From Catonia carolina (lineage: Eukaryota; Arthropoda; Insecta; Hemiptera; Achilidae), in assembly GCA_035578175.1 (NCBI GenBank), contig JAQMRL010000014.1, forward strand, positions 15,944,274 to 16,008,273: DNA of 64,000 nt, written 5' to 3'. A model generated the notes under the pieces. That model did no database searches and had not been told where the DNA came from. It worked only from the letters and a program-made list of their open reading frames with translations. The translations under genes were made by a program, and so were the position numbers. This document shows, in pieces, positions 23,391-33,927 of this stretch (positions within the stretch are counted from its first letter, which is position 1; each line of letters starts with the position of its first letter).

Positions 23391-24203
23391 GAACAAAAAA
23401 CTAACCTCAATAAACACAACCTAATTTTAATCATGAGTGAAAGACGCAAAATGAAAAGCAACAGTCAGTTTGCCTTAAAAATACGAAAAATCGCTCTTTC
23501 ACGCTAACTAGGCTCTGTAGAGAAAAATGCTCAAAATAAAAGTAGTAGATCTTTTAATTTCCTATAAATTTTATTCTACACGTTTTTGTCGTAAAATGCA
23601 TACTAAGGCCGAAATCTTAAAAAATCAATTTTTCACAAGTTTTCGTGAGAAAAAACAGAAAATGACTAATTACCGCTAAACTAAGTGTTATACAAAAAGA
23701 ATGTTTGACATAAAAGTTGTAGAATTTTAAATTCTCTACAACTTTTACTTAATACATTTTTGCACTAAAATGCGTATTAAAGCCGCAATCTTAAAAAAAC
23801 AATTTTTTTACATGAAAACAGACTCTCCAAGAATTTCAGCAAACATGGCGCCTACCCTATCTTGTAAAGCATAAAAAATTTAGTAAACCAGGCGATTTTA
23901 AAAAAATAGAAGACCCATTTTTGAGAAAATCGCAAAAAAGTGAAAAATTACACAAATAAACTGCTACTTCCGGTTGACCGATTTTGATGAAAATGTTCAT
24001 GTCGGGTCCGGTAGTGGTATGCAACTAAAGTTTCAAGTTCGTACAATGTTTCGTTCTTAAGATATTCTATTCACACACACAGACCAATCGCTAAAAACAT
24101 GTTTTTTGGGTTCAGGGGATCTGAAAACGTGTAGATCCGGTGAAAATTCGACATGAAAACTATACTTTCCTTCCTATATAATTCATATAGGCAAGAGAAA
24201 GTA
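23391..24203 (-). mobile_element. Family A repeat, copy A10 (5' end truncated)
   Basis: Runs from AACAAAAAACTAACCTCAATAAAC to GGCAAGAGAAAGTA; lacks the TCTGGTGTG end, which is replaced by the SINE piece. Internal order is otherwise as in A6, with a short AC run. Confidence 0.75.
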
Positions 24204-25007
24204 AAGATATTAGATTCCAAGGAAAATTAGATAAAAGAGGAACCAGGGAAGTGATCTTTTCAGAAGCAGAAAGACAACGATCTACCAGAATGAAATGAAT
24301 ACTTGAGGTAAATCAAAGAAAAGAACCAGAAGAGAGTGCCCAGAAATTGACTCAAATGATCCACTGCGGTCTCAAAAGAAAAAAAAAGAAAATTATAAAA
24401 TAAACAAAAACATGAAAATTGTACGTGATACAATACTTACCTTAACCTACCTTCACAAACTAAAATAATATTATCAGTCACGTAATACGTTTCACGTTCA
24501 CAAGAACTATGGTAAGATGAAAGAAAGGTTTAAGTATTTTATACTTAAAACCATGAATAATAACGAAAATAACTTTAAAAAAATAACCGTTTATAAATAT
24601 GCACTATTTAACCTAATTTTTAAAAACACAAAAGGTTGAAAAAAATAAAGAAAAAATCACAAATAAAAAAGAAAAGTTTTAAATAACTATCTTAAACAAT
24701 TCTTTTGACAAAAGAATTGTTAAACTAATAAGACGAATAAATTACAGTTTTAAAAAGGATAAGAAAAATATTATTGTACATAGTAAGTACATTTAACGAC
24801 CTGACCTTTGAACCTGGTGAAACGACCTGCGTCAAAATAATACGTACATGGTATAATAAACGCTATTTTCCATAATGTTTAATTTAGAATAAATACAGTA
24901 TTATCAGTTGATACCTTACGTTAGAATTCAATTGAAGTAATTTCCATTCAATATCTATTTAAATTTCCGATTTATTTTTAAAGCGTTTTAAAATCAGGAT
25001 AAAAAAA
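24204..25007. other. Non-coding stretch
   Basis: No gene recognised. The first 200 bp are purine-rich and the rest AT-rich. Confidence 0.4.
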
Positions 25008-25069
25008 TCTGGTATGAAACACTCACATGTCTTTCTCTTCTTGCCAATGTAAGTAATGAAAATATGAAA
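25008..25069 (-). mobile_element. Family A fragment A11, cut by a mariner insertion
   Basis: Only the first 60 bp (TCTGGTATGAAACACTCACATG, CTTGCCAATGTAAGTAATGA) remain before the mariner terminus at 25070. Confidence 0.6.
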
Positions 25070-26000
25070 TACGAGGTGTGGGTATTAAATAATGAGACTG
25101 ACATAAAAATCTTCTTTTTTTTTATACATTATCACTTATTGTCACCTTCAATATCCACTCCTTCCCTATCCCTACAATGCTCCATGCAAATTTTCCTTTG
25201 TTGGAAACAGTGCTGGAAGTCATCTTCTGTCAGCTCCTTCAGGACTCGTGCTGCTTTCTTTTTTACAGCTTCCACAGACTCAAATCTTATCCCTTTTAAT
25301 GCAGATTTCACCTTAGGGAACAGATAGAAGACAATAACATGTGATGAAACGTGGTTTTTTACTTATGATCTGGAAACGAAGCGCCAATCCATGCACTGGA
25401 ATAGTCGAACTTCACAGAGAGCCAAAAAAGCTCGAATGAGCAACTCAAAATTTAAAGCAATGATGATTGATTTTTTTTTATATCCATGGGATTTTGTACC
25501 TTCACTGGGTTCCTCAAGGTCAAAAAATTAATCAATATTACAACCTTGAGGTACTTTCTAAACTACGTCAAAGAGTAAGGAAAAATGCCCCAAAATGTGG
25601 GACGACAAATCATGGGTTCTCCACCAAGACAATGCGCCAGCTCATTCCGCGTTATCTATTAAGAGGTTCCTAGCCAAGTACAGCATCTCAGTGTTAGAAC
25701 ATCCACCTTATTCACCAGATCTTGCACCATGTGACTTCTACCTGTTCCCTAAGGTGAAATCTGCATTAAAATGGACAAGATTTGAGTCTGTGGAAGCTGT
25801 AAAAGAGAAAGCGGGACGTGTCCTCAAGGAGCTGACAGAAGATGACTTGCAGCACTGTTTCCAACAATGGAAAATTTGCATGGAGCGTTGTAGGGATAGA
25901 AAAGAAGTGTATATTGAAGGTGACAATAAGTGATTATGTATAAAATTAAAATTAAATTTTTTATAACATCAGTCTCGTTATTTAATAGCCACACCTTGTA
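25070..26000 (+). mobile_element. Palindromic (fold-back) mariner derivative, copy 1
   Basis: Bounded by TA and mariner-type inverted repeats (TACGAGGTGTGGGTATTAAATAATGAGACTGAC / TACAAGGTGTGGCTATTAAATAACGAGACTGA read inward). The left about 262 bp are an inverted copy of the right end, including the C-terminal transposase coding, so the element has long arms. Between them a plus-strand transposase with frameshifts lacks its N-terminus: CDETWFF (first Asp), HQDNAPAHSALS (second Asp) and DLAPCDFYLFPK (third Asp), with 34 residues between the last two. Ends EVYIEGDNK. A second copy with the same architecture is at 57986-58953. Confidence 0.85.
25338..25933 (+). pseudogene. Mariner DD34D transposase remnant (C-terminal two thirds)
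   Basis: Coding similarity begins directly at TCDETW, so the DNA-binding N-terminal third is absent. A frame change near the poly(T) at about 25471-25478 and another near 25590 break the frame. The last segment (25595-25933) is intact with YSPDLAPCDFYLFPKVKSAL, FESVEAVKEKAGRVLKELT and CFQQWKICMERC. Sequence is close to functional mariners, so decay is fairly recent, but no active enzyme can be made. Confidence 0.85.
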
Positions 26001-26004
26001 TATG

Positions 26005-26220
26005 AACATACAATCAGCTGATTATATTATAAAGTATTTCATTTTAACGCGCTCAATAATCGACGTGTTCAGTATGAGATGCTGGACACGAGTGAACTAC
26101 TGTGGCTCTTATACACATGTGCGTGTAATCTTTGTCAGGCTGATACATTTGAACAATCTGACATTGGTGGCAAACATTATGATTGGTCTAAACACATGGA
26201 ACACCAAAGTTCAACGGTGA
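26005..26220 (+). repeat. Dispersed repeat (family H), copy 1
   Basis: CATACAATCAGCTGATTATA, TCGACGTGTTCAGTATGAGATGC, AGTGAACTACTGTGGCTCTTATACAC and TGATTGGTCTAAACACATGGAAC recur in 62710-63650, where a hAT element interrupts them. No protein recognised. Confidence 0.65.
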
Positions 26221-26221
26221 A

Positions 26222-26335
26222 AAACATTTTTGTCTTTTACACCTCTACGTGATAAGAAACAGAACTATTTTTTGTAGCCCTGGAACAAGCAGATCGAGTG
26301 CAAATAATTTAACACTCCACTTGCCTGTTATGGGC
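26222..26335 (-). repeat. Family B repeat, partial copy
   Basis: On the minus strand: CATAACAGGCAAGTGGAGTGTTAAATTATTTGCACTCGATCTGC and AGTTCTGTTTCTTATCACG, matching 9165-9260 and 63940-64000. Confidence 0.6.
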
Positions 26336-26339
26336 AATG

Positions 26340-26815
26340 AAAAATATAACCATGTTTAATCATGTGTAAATGATGCAAAATGAAAATCAATCTTAGTTTC
26401 ACTTAATAATGCGAAAAATCACTCTTTCATGGTAAATTAAGCGCTGTAGATAAAAACGTTACGAATCAAAATTGAAGATTTATTATTTTTCTAAAACTTT
26501 GATTACATAAATTTTTATCGTTACATGAATACTAAGAGTGCAATCTTAAAAAATCCTATTTTTACCGATTTGAACCAGTGAAATACAGAAAAACACAAAT
26601 TGACGCTAAATTAAGCATTGTAGAAATAAATGCTTGAAATAAAAGATGTAGGTTTGATAATTTTCTACAACTTATTTATACACTTTTCTATTGCTGCCAT
26701 CTTAAAAACAATATCATTTTTTTACTGCAGCATAAGCCCCCAAGAATTTTTACCAGACATTTGGCGTACCCTATATCGGAGCACATAAAAATGATACATT
26801 TTGTATCATTAAAGG
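26340..26815 (-). mobile_element. Family A repeat, diverged copy A12
   Basis: Recognisable order of family A motifs (AATCATGTGTAAATGATGCAAAATGAAAATCAA, AATCACTCTTTCATGG, TTAAGCGCTGTAGA, TTGGCGTACCCTATA) with much higher divergence than its neighbours; the terminal half is missing. Confidence 0.55.
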
Positions 26816-26864
26816 AAAGTTATAAGAATAGGGGTAAAGTTGTAAAGTTATAGGAAATAAAAAA

Positions 26865-27776
26865 TCTGGTGTGAAACACTCACATGAATTTCTCATGCCA
26901 TTACCAAAAATTGAACAAAATAACCTAACATTAGTAATAAAACATTAGAAATAAATAAAAAACTAACCTCGAAAAACATAACCTTATTTTATCTGAGTGA
27001 AAGATGCAAAATTAAAATCAACCTGAGCATTTTGGCTTAAAAATATGGAAAATCACTCTTTCAGGCTAAACTAGGCTCTGTAGAGAAAAATGCTCTAAAT
27101 AAATGTCGTAGACCTTCAATTTCCTATAAATTTGATTACATACACTTTTGTCGTAAAATGCATACTAAGGCCAAAATCTTAAAAAAATTGATTATTTTAC
27201 AAATTTTCGTAAAAAAACACAGAAAATTGATAATTACCGCTAAACTAAGCATTATACAAAAAAAATGTTTGAAATAAAAGTTATAAGATTTTAAATTCTC
27301 TACAACTTTTATTATATACGTTTTTGCGGTAAAATGTATATTAAACCCGCAATCTTAAAAAAACAATTTTTTTACAAGAAAACAGCCTCTCCAAGAATTT
27401 CAGCAGACATGGGGCCTACCCTATCAAGTAAAACATAAAAATTTAGTAAATGAGGTGATTTAAAAAAAAAACTGTAGCTGATTTTGAGAAAATCGCAAAA
27501 AAGTGAAAAATTACATGAATAAACTACTACTTCCGGTTGACAGATTTGTAGTAGACAGATTGGTAGTAGTATCTAACTCACGTTTCAAGTTCGTACGATG
27601 TTCCGTTCGTGAGTTATTCTGTTCACACACACACACACACAGACCAATCGCTATAAACATGTTTTTTGGGTTCAGGGGGTCTGAAAACATGTAGATCCGG
27701 TGAAAACTCAATTTCAAAAAATCGTCATGAAATCAATACTTTCCTTCCTATATATTCATATGGGCAAGAGAAAGTA
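26865..27776 (-). mobile_element. Family A repeat, copy A13
   Basis: Near full-length, from TCTGGTGTGAAACACTCACATG to GGGCAAGAGAAAGTA, with an AC run at about 27624-27640. Lacks about 30 bp near the CGGTTGACAGATTT segment. Confidence 0.8.
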
Positions 27777-27905
27777 ATAATGTCATTCGATCCCTTTTAA
27801 AGAGTAGAATACAAAAAACACTAATGGGTTTTGCCACAGCTCAAAGGTAAACCTTTTTTAAAATTGCTACTAACCATGAGACGTGTCATTTTATTAAAGG
27901 GGTTT
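27777..27905 (-). repeat. Family C fragment
   Basis: ATGTCATTCGATCCCTTTTAAAGAGTAGAATACA and GGTTTTGCCACAGCTCAAAGGTAAACC match the end of the family C block at 60700-60830. Confidence 0.55.
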
Positions 27906-28072
27906 TTACAACAATTATTTTGAAAACCTTTTTTAATTTGCACGAGACCCAACCCATGTATTTTTAACCTTCTTAGCTGATCACCCACCTTTACAATCAA
28001 ATTTCAAATTAATTCAAATTTGTTGCCAACATGGAATATTTTTTTGTTTTAAATTCCTAATATGTGTATGTT

Positions 28073-28330
28073 GCAATCTGTTCAATTTAGAACAATAAGC
28101 AACCCCATGACCCAATGAGATGAGGATGATGTGTATGACGTACAGACTCAGGCCGACCATTCCTGAGAGATTATGGTTAATTAAACCTCAACCATCAAAG
28201 TACAACGGTAACCACTGTCTAGTATTTAAATTCGTATAAAAGTAACTACCTTTACTAGGATTTGAACCAGGAACCTTCGTCTCTGAAAATCAGCTGTTGA
28301 AAAATTTATCCGACAATACAAACCAATTTG
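28073..28330 (-). mobile_element. tRNA-derived SINE, head truncated
   Basis: Matches the SINE at 56150-56445 over TTGCAATCTGTTCAATTTAGAACAATAAGC, GGCCGACCATTCCTGAGAG and AGGATTTGAACCAGGAACCTTC (box B on the minus strand, GGTTCAAATCC). The A-box end is not present. Confidence 0.7.
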
Positions 28331-29646
28331 TTAATCAAATATCTGTTTAATGATCATGATAACCCTAAAAATTCATTGTTTGAATTTATTCGCATGGGCC
28401 AGCTGGTATGATGCAAAAACCTTAAAATCACACAATATTTTGCACACTTCCATACATAAATACAAATGTTTACATTTTTAACATTAAATAAATTTATATA
28501 ATTGATTTATATTGCCAGAAGCAATTCTAATTGAATAAATACAGTTAAATTAGGGCACACACAAGATTAATCTCGTTAAGATAAGGGCTTTTAATGCAAG
28601 TGGCATTTTTGAAGTATTTCAGAAATAAAACTATCTACAAGTTTTCATAACACACTTATCATAGTTATAATTGCATAACAATTATTAATTTCTTGTTGAT
28701 ATACAAATAGTACATGCTGCACAGTTTTAAAAATGTAATAATTAAATTATTAAAACAATTTATAAGTTAAAACTATTGAAATATAATTCATAACAACTTT
28801 GAACTGGTTATTTTTTATTTATAAAATAAAATTTTTAAATATTTTAGCTTTATAATTTATTTTTTTAAATTATGTAACACTACATTAAGTACCACTGTTT
28901 TAAGTTAATTATAGTTCATATTAATTATTTATATTATTAAAATACTAAAACATATTAACATTACACTAAATATTTACATTTTAAATCGTTTAACAGAAAA
29001 TACCCTTAAATGTTCAACATAGAAAGTTAAAATTACAGAAAAAACACTGTACATAAATTAGAAACAATGAATTATGAGGTGAAAGTAAAAAATTTAATTT
29101 AAAAATATATTTTGTATAAATTAAAATATAACTGACCTTTCACTCACTTTAAAGTGATCTTGTTACACTATCGAAAAATCACTTGATAATCTATACGAAG
29201 AAACAAATTTATAAATGTCGTTTAACAAAACGTTGACACAGTGTTGTAAGTATTTGTAAATGAAGAGATTAAAACGTGAATAGGATGTGTACATCAAACA
29301 AAAATCAAAAAAAAGAAAGTAGGGAAACAGGTTAAGAGGGCATAACCGGACCCAACCATGCAATAAACGAAATTCTAACCTAGATCAGTAACTCATACAA
29401 ACTTACCCGAATGCTACGTTCGAAATACCAGTATTCGTCGAACTAAGTGAGTAAACGTCATAAAAAAACTTGACTAGTTAACGCCATAAATACCGGTTTC
29501 ACAATTATTAAAACAAACGTCAATCATTCCAAAACACGATTAATTAAACACAAATCACCTGATCTGTTCCTGACCATCCTTGCCATAGAGTATAAAACAT
29601 TATGTACTCCTCAAGATATAAACATCGAGTATAAAAACGATCCATG
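28331..29646. other. AT-rich non-coding stretch
   Basis: No gene or repeat recognised up to the target duplication of the LTR element. Confidence 0.4.
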
Positions 29647-29650
29647 ATTA
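29647..29650 (+). other. Target site duplication, left (ATTA)
   Basis: The four bases before the first LTR, repeated directly after the third LTR. Confidence 0.85.
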
Positions 29651-32007
29651 TGTAAGATATTTCAAGATTTCTTGAAACATCTTACAATAGCAGACAGGTT
29701 TGTCTGTTAAATTTTTTTAAATTCAAATAATTTTCTTAAGTGTCAATAAATTGTTTAGACACCCTGTAATTTTATTTCATTTTATAAATTTTATTAATCA
29801 ATTTTATATTAAAATCATTGTTAACTAGAAGTTCTGTATTGAATTTTTCTAAAAGCGAATATCCGGTGTTATATTACTTGGTTTTTTTCCGTTAATATTT
29901 TTCCTCGCTAACGTTACGTTAGGCTTAAATGGGTTTTATAATATGTGTAATTGTTCTTATAATTGAATTTCCATCTCTGTCAATACAATCGACCGTCGCG
30001 TGATATGTTCTCTGTACGTACGATTTACGCTGACGCTTCTTTTTATGTACATTGAACCGTCTTTTTCAATGTCAACGTTTAACTTTTCTCGTGCGTTAAT
30101 TTTTTCTTATATTCTACGCCTTTGCTTTGTAGCTGTGGACGAGTGAACATCCTTATAAGCTCCAGGTAATTTATCTATAATGATTTTCTTTAAACTTTAT
30201 CTAAAATTTAAATTTAAAATGATTATTTAATCCCGGTTAAGATTTTGGCTAAAATTTAATACGGCATGTTTTTATTTTAAGATATTTGGTGAATTTAATG
30301 TAAAACTATTTCCCCGATAATTTTTAAGTAATATTTTTAATAATTATTATAAAAGTTTAGATTTGGTATGTCTTTCGCATTCCAACTTAATATTAAAATT
30401 TAAAATCAGTATTTTTCTCAATTTCTTTTTTTTATTATTATTTCACATTAAATTTTTGGTTGTAATAATTTTTACGGAGAAGATGTTTTGTTTTTCAAAT
30501 GCTTCTCCCAACTTTAAGATATTCTAATGACCACCTCAAATGGTCACCTTTTCAGTGTCAGTCGCTTCGACTTTAAACTTTTTCTCTTCTTAATTTTAAT
30601 CTTTTTTTAGAACTATTTTTATGTGGAAGTCAGTTCGAACAATTTCAAACAGACCTTGTTTTTCATTGTTTAATTTCTTCTTATTTCATTCAAAAAAAAA
30701 TAAGTCATAGTTTTTTTTTTTGAAATGTAACATTGTTTCTTTTGTAAAGAATTTTTTTTGATTATAGATTTTCTAAAGTAGATTTTTTTGAAGTTTTTTT
30801 ATACGAGTTTTTTTTTTACATTTTTTTTTTTTAAATTTTGTCTTTTAAATTAATTGCCGAATAGTTTATTTGTTTAAGTTTTCCTTTAAATAGTTTCTTG
30901 TTTTAAATGGTTTGTTAACTGATTTTCAAATAAAAATACGCCACCTTTATTTCTTCGTATTCACACTTAAATTTTTCTTTCAATTTATCTGTTTAATTCA
31001 ATTCTAGGTAGTTTGTTTAAATTATATTCTTAGATTTTTCTTTTTTTGTAAAGCCAAGTTTTAATTTTAATCCGATATTTTAATATTTTTTTTATTAATG
31101 ATTTCTAAATTTCTAACTAAATAATTTTATTAAATTTTTAAATGATTTTGACCGGTAATTTTCTTTCTTTAAATCGTCCATCTGACAAACACTAGGCTAG
31201 TTCCGTTCTAACTTATTATTTATTTATAATCCTTAAATTAAGTACCTTTCAATTATTTTGGTTAGCATTGACAAGTTTCTGTAGTTATTTTTATTGTTTT
31301 TGTTTGTTCCCGTTATTTTGATTCAATTAATTAGGTATGACTAAGTTATTATTATATTTTTATAACCACTATTAGATTTATTAATCACTTATCATTAATA
31401 ATTTTTTTCTTTATTAAAAAGTAGAAAAAAAAACATATTTTACTTTAGTTTAAAATTTTGTTTTAGTTTAGTTTTTAAATAAATTAATATTTTATTATTT
31501 TCACTCCAAGTTGTCTGTGTAATATTTTTCATTCTTAGACCCGAGATTGATTTTTAAATCACACCTTCGCTCTTCCAACAGCGAGTTTAGCTCTACCTGC
31601 TAGAATTTCTGGGTTATGCTTTGCATAGATTCAGAGAATGGAAATTTGGATTTTCTCTGCCGAATCCTATTGCCGTTTTCCTTAGGCAGAGTGGTGGAGG
31701 TTTTTCTATGCCCCTAAAGTACCAGTTTGGCTGTGTTTTCATTTCAGTGTCTGGTGAAACACAGTTAAGCCGTTACTTTCTTTTTTAGTCTGTTGCTACA
31801 CTACATTTTGTCTGGTGAAGTTCGCTGTGCTTGTACCTCTTACTTAGTATGGTGGCTGTCGTCTACTTCGGTGGATATTCCTCCTTACTTAGTTTGATGT
31901 CTAGCACCTTACTTTGCCATGCGAAGTCTGGTGGAGGCTTCGTCTTCACTTTACATAATCTAGTGGAGGTCGCCTCTTTGGGTGACCACACAATTTTTCT
32001 CATTACA
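29651..32007 (+). repeat. LTR 1 (2,357 bp)
   Basis: Begins TGTAAGAT and ends CATTACA, the TG...CA form with TGTA/TACA ends. The first 36 bp are a near-perfect palindrome (16 of 18 pairs). Long T-rich middle. The last 400 bp carry several TGGTGGAG-type motifs resembling the presumed primer site just outside. Its short open frames (for example around 31860) are not convincing genes. LTR 1 and LTR 2 appear identical; LTR 3 differs at one base near its end and one T-run. Confidence 0.95.
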
Positions 32008-32012
32008 TAATC

Positions 32013-32028
32013 TGGTGGAGAATCGCCG
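32013..32028 (+). promoter_or_regulatory. Putative primer binding site
   Basis: TGGTGGAGAATCGCCG begins five bases after the LTR end and starts with TGG, complementary to a tRNA CCA end. I could not match it to a specific tRNA. Confidence 0.5.
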
Positions 32029-33927
32029 TGTTTTTGAATGAAGTATTACACAGATGTATGAAGCCACTTAATTTTAGCAATTGTTATATTTTAAGTTTTA
32101 TTCTTACTAATTAGGTGTTAAGAATTTACTTTACAGGTAACCACGGATTTATTTGTGCACTCACGTTGTATGGAGATTTTACTTTCATTGCATTCGCATC
32201 CGATTTTAGTTCCGTTAGTCTTGTTTTTTTTATTACTGTACCTCCTAGGTTGGTTTTACCACTTCGGTTGATTTCTGATGTTCTTTTACTACGTTTTTAG
32301 AAATATTTTTCTTTAAAATCCCATTGTGTTCTATGCCTCTCTAGGTCCAGATTTATTTTTTCTCACTCCCACCTTCTTACAAGTCTTGATTTGACCTTTT
32401 CTTTTGAAACCAGTTTTTACAACCACCCTTAGTTTGGGCTCGTTTTCACACGTTAGAGCAACTTTTTCTTGTAGCCTGTTATCTTTCCTACACTGTTCTT
32501 GTGTCGCATTTTGATTTCTGCTTCCTACAACATTGCAGCTCATTTTAGTTCTCCGTAGTAGTTCAGTTTCGTTTCTTTATTTCATTCTTCAGTTTTCAAA
32601 CCGCGATTCTTTGTTTTCCATTCGCCGTCGTTCTTCGCAATGTTTTCCATTTCTGTAAAGGTTTGTATGTATCTCATATAAAATGTATAGTTTTATTTAC
32701 TTAATGTATCGCATGTTTTAACTTCCCTAAGACTTTACTCCTATTTAAGGGATTAATATTTTGCTTTAGCTTACTGAATAACTGTGTAAATTTTACAGGC
32801 TTGTGTGATGATTATTTACGTTTTATTATAGATTTTGAAAGGCTAGTTACTTTCATTATCTTTTTCAGACGCTGCAGATTTATGTTAATTGGACACAGTC
32901 GCTAACCTGTGCCATCTGTTTAACACTGGTTAAGGCAGTTGTTAACTTGTTAAAATTCTGCTGTTTTGTCACGTCACAAAACCCACACATGATAATTTTT
33001 GTTTTGTTTTGAACATAGTTTTATTTGCCATTACTTTTGGTGGCTTAAACGTTTTTAGACAACACTATTCAGTATTATATATTCTTTTAATATGTTTGTG
33101 TGGCCTGTGGTTTCCACGCACTTGTATTTCAATGTTTTCTGATTTGGTTGGCTGTTGTTACCGCTACATTTATTTTTATAAACTGATTTACTGAATGTTA
33201 ATTGTGTAATTCTGTTACACAATATCCTGACACATTTATCTGCTGTTGGATTCATTATTACAAACTCAATTATTAATTATCTGAAGATTGATTCTTCAGT
33301 CTTCAAACTACATATTTTAAAATCATATCTATGATCATTATTTAATCAGTTGAGTTTTGTTTCATTACCTGACTTGATTTGGTAACTGCTTGATCGAATC
33401 ACTCATCGAATACCTGTTGTGATTGTTATTTTATTTTGCGTTACCACGTCGTTATTTCAAGTGAAATTTGCTGCTTCACAGCACTTAAAATTTGTTAAAG
33501 CTATTTAATTATAATTTATTTAATTTTTATTACACACATCTTAGTATATTTATTAATGAAATTTTAAATTTTTCACCAGGTATCATTCTGTACGTGACAT
33601 TTGCATAGAGATCATTATCATATTTTATCATCGCATGGAAGCCATCATAAGGGCATTGAAAAATACATCTCGTCTCATTACATCAGTCATACAATTCACA
33701 TCATCATACTGCATTTACCAGCATAAGAGAATTCACCAGCATAATCTGTATTAAACGGGTTACTCGCTAAGTATTTCTGATCATCGTGGTTGTCAGTATA
33801 AAATTTTTCATTATCTCAATTTTTTTCAATTATAATTTTTTGTGTATGCATTTCCACAGGTTTTTGTATTGTTCCTTTGAACAATTCATGTTGTCATTTT
33901 TGAGAATTTTGTTTCTTGTTTTAACAT
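32029..33927 (+). other. Leader between primer site and gag, body 1
   Basis: About 1.9 kb without a convincing ORF (frames at 32115 and 33009 have no domain). Probably 5' untranslated and packaging sequence, possibly with the splice donor for env RNA. The same leader follows LTR 2 at 43607-45505. Confidence 0.6.

Noticed and set aside
31859..32300. Open frames inside and just after LTR 1 (also in LTRs 2 and 3) as possible regulatory proteins
   Set aside because: Short, low-complexity or repeat-derived, no domain; they coincide with the TGGTGGAG repeats.
33055..33255. Minus-strand open frames opposite the leader, gag and pol
   Set aside because: Shadows of the real plus-strand frames or of AT-rich leader; no independent motif.
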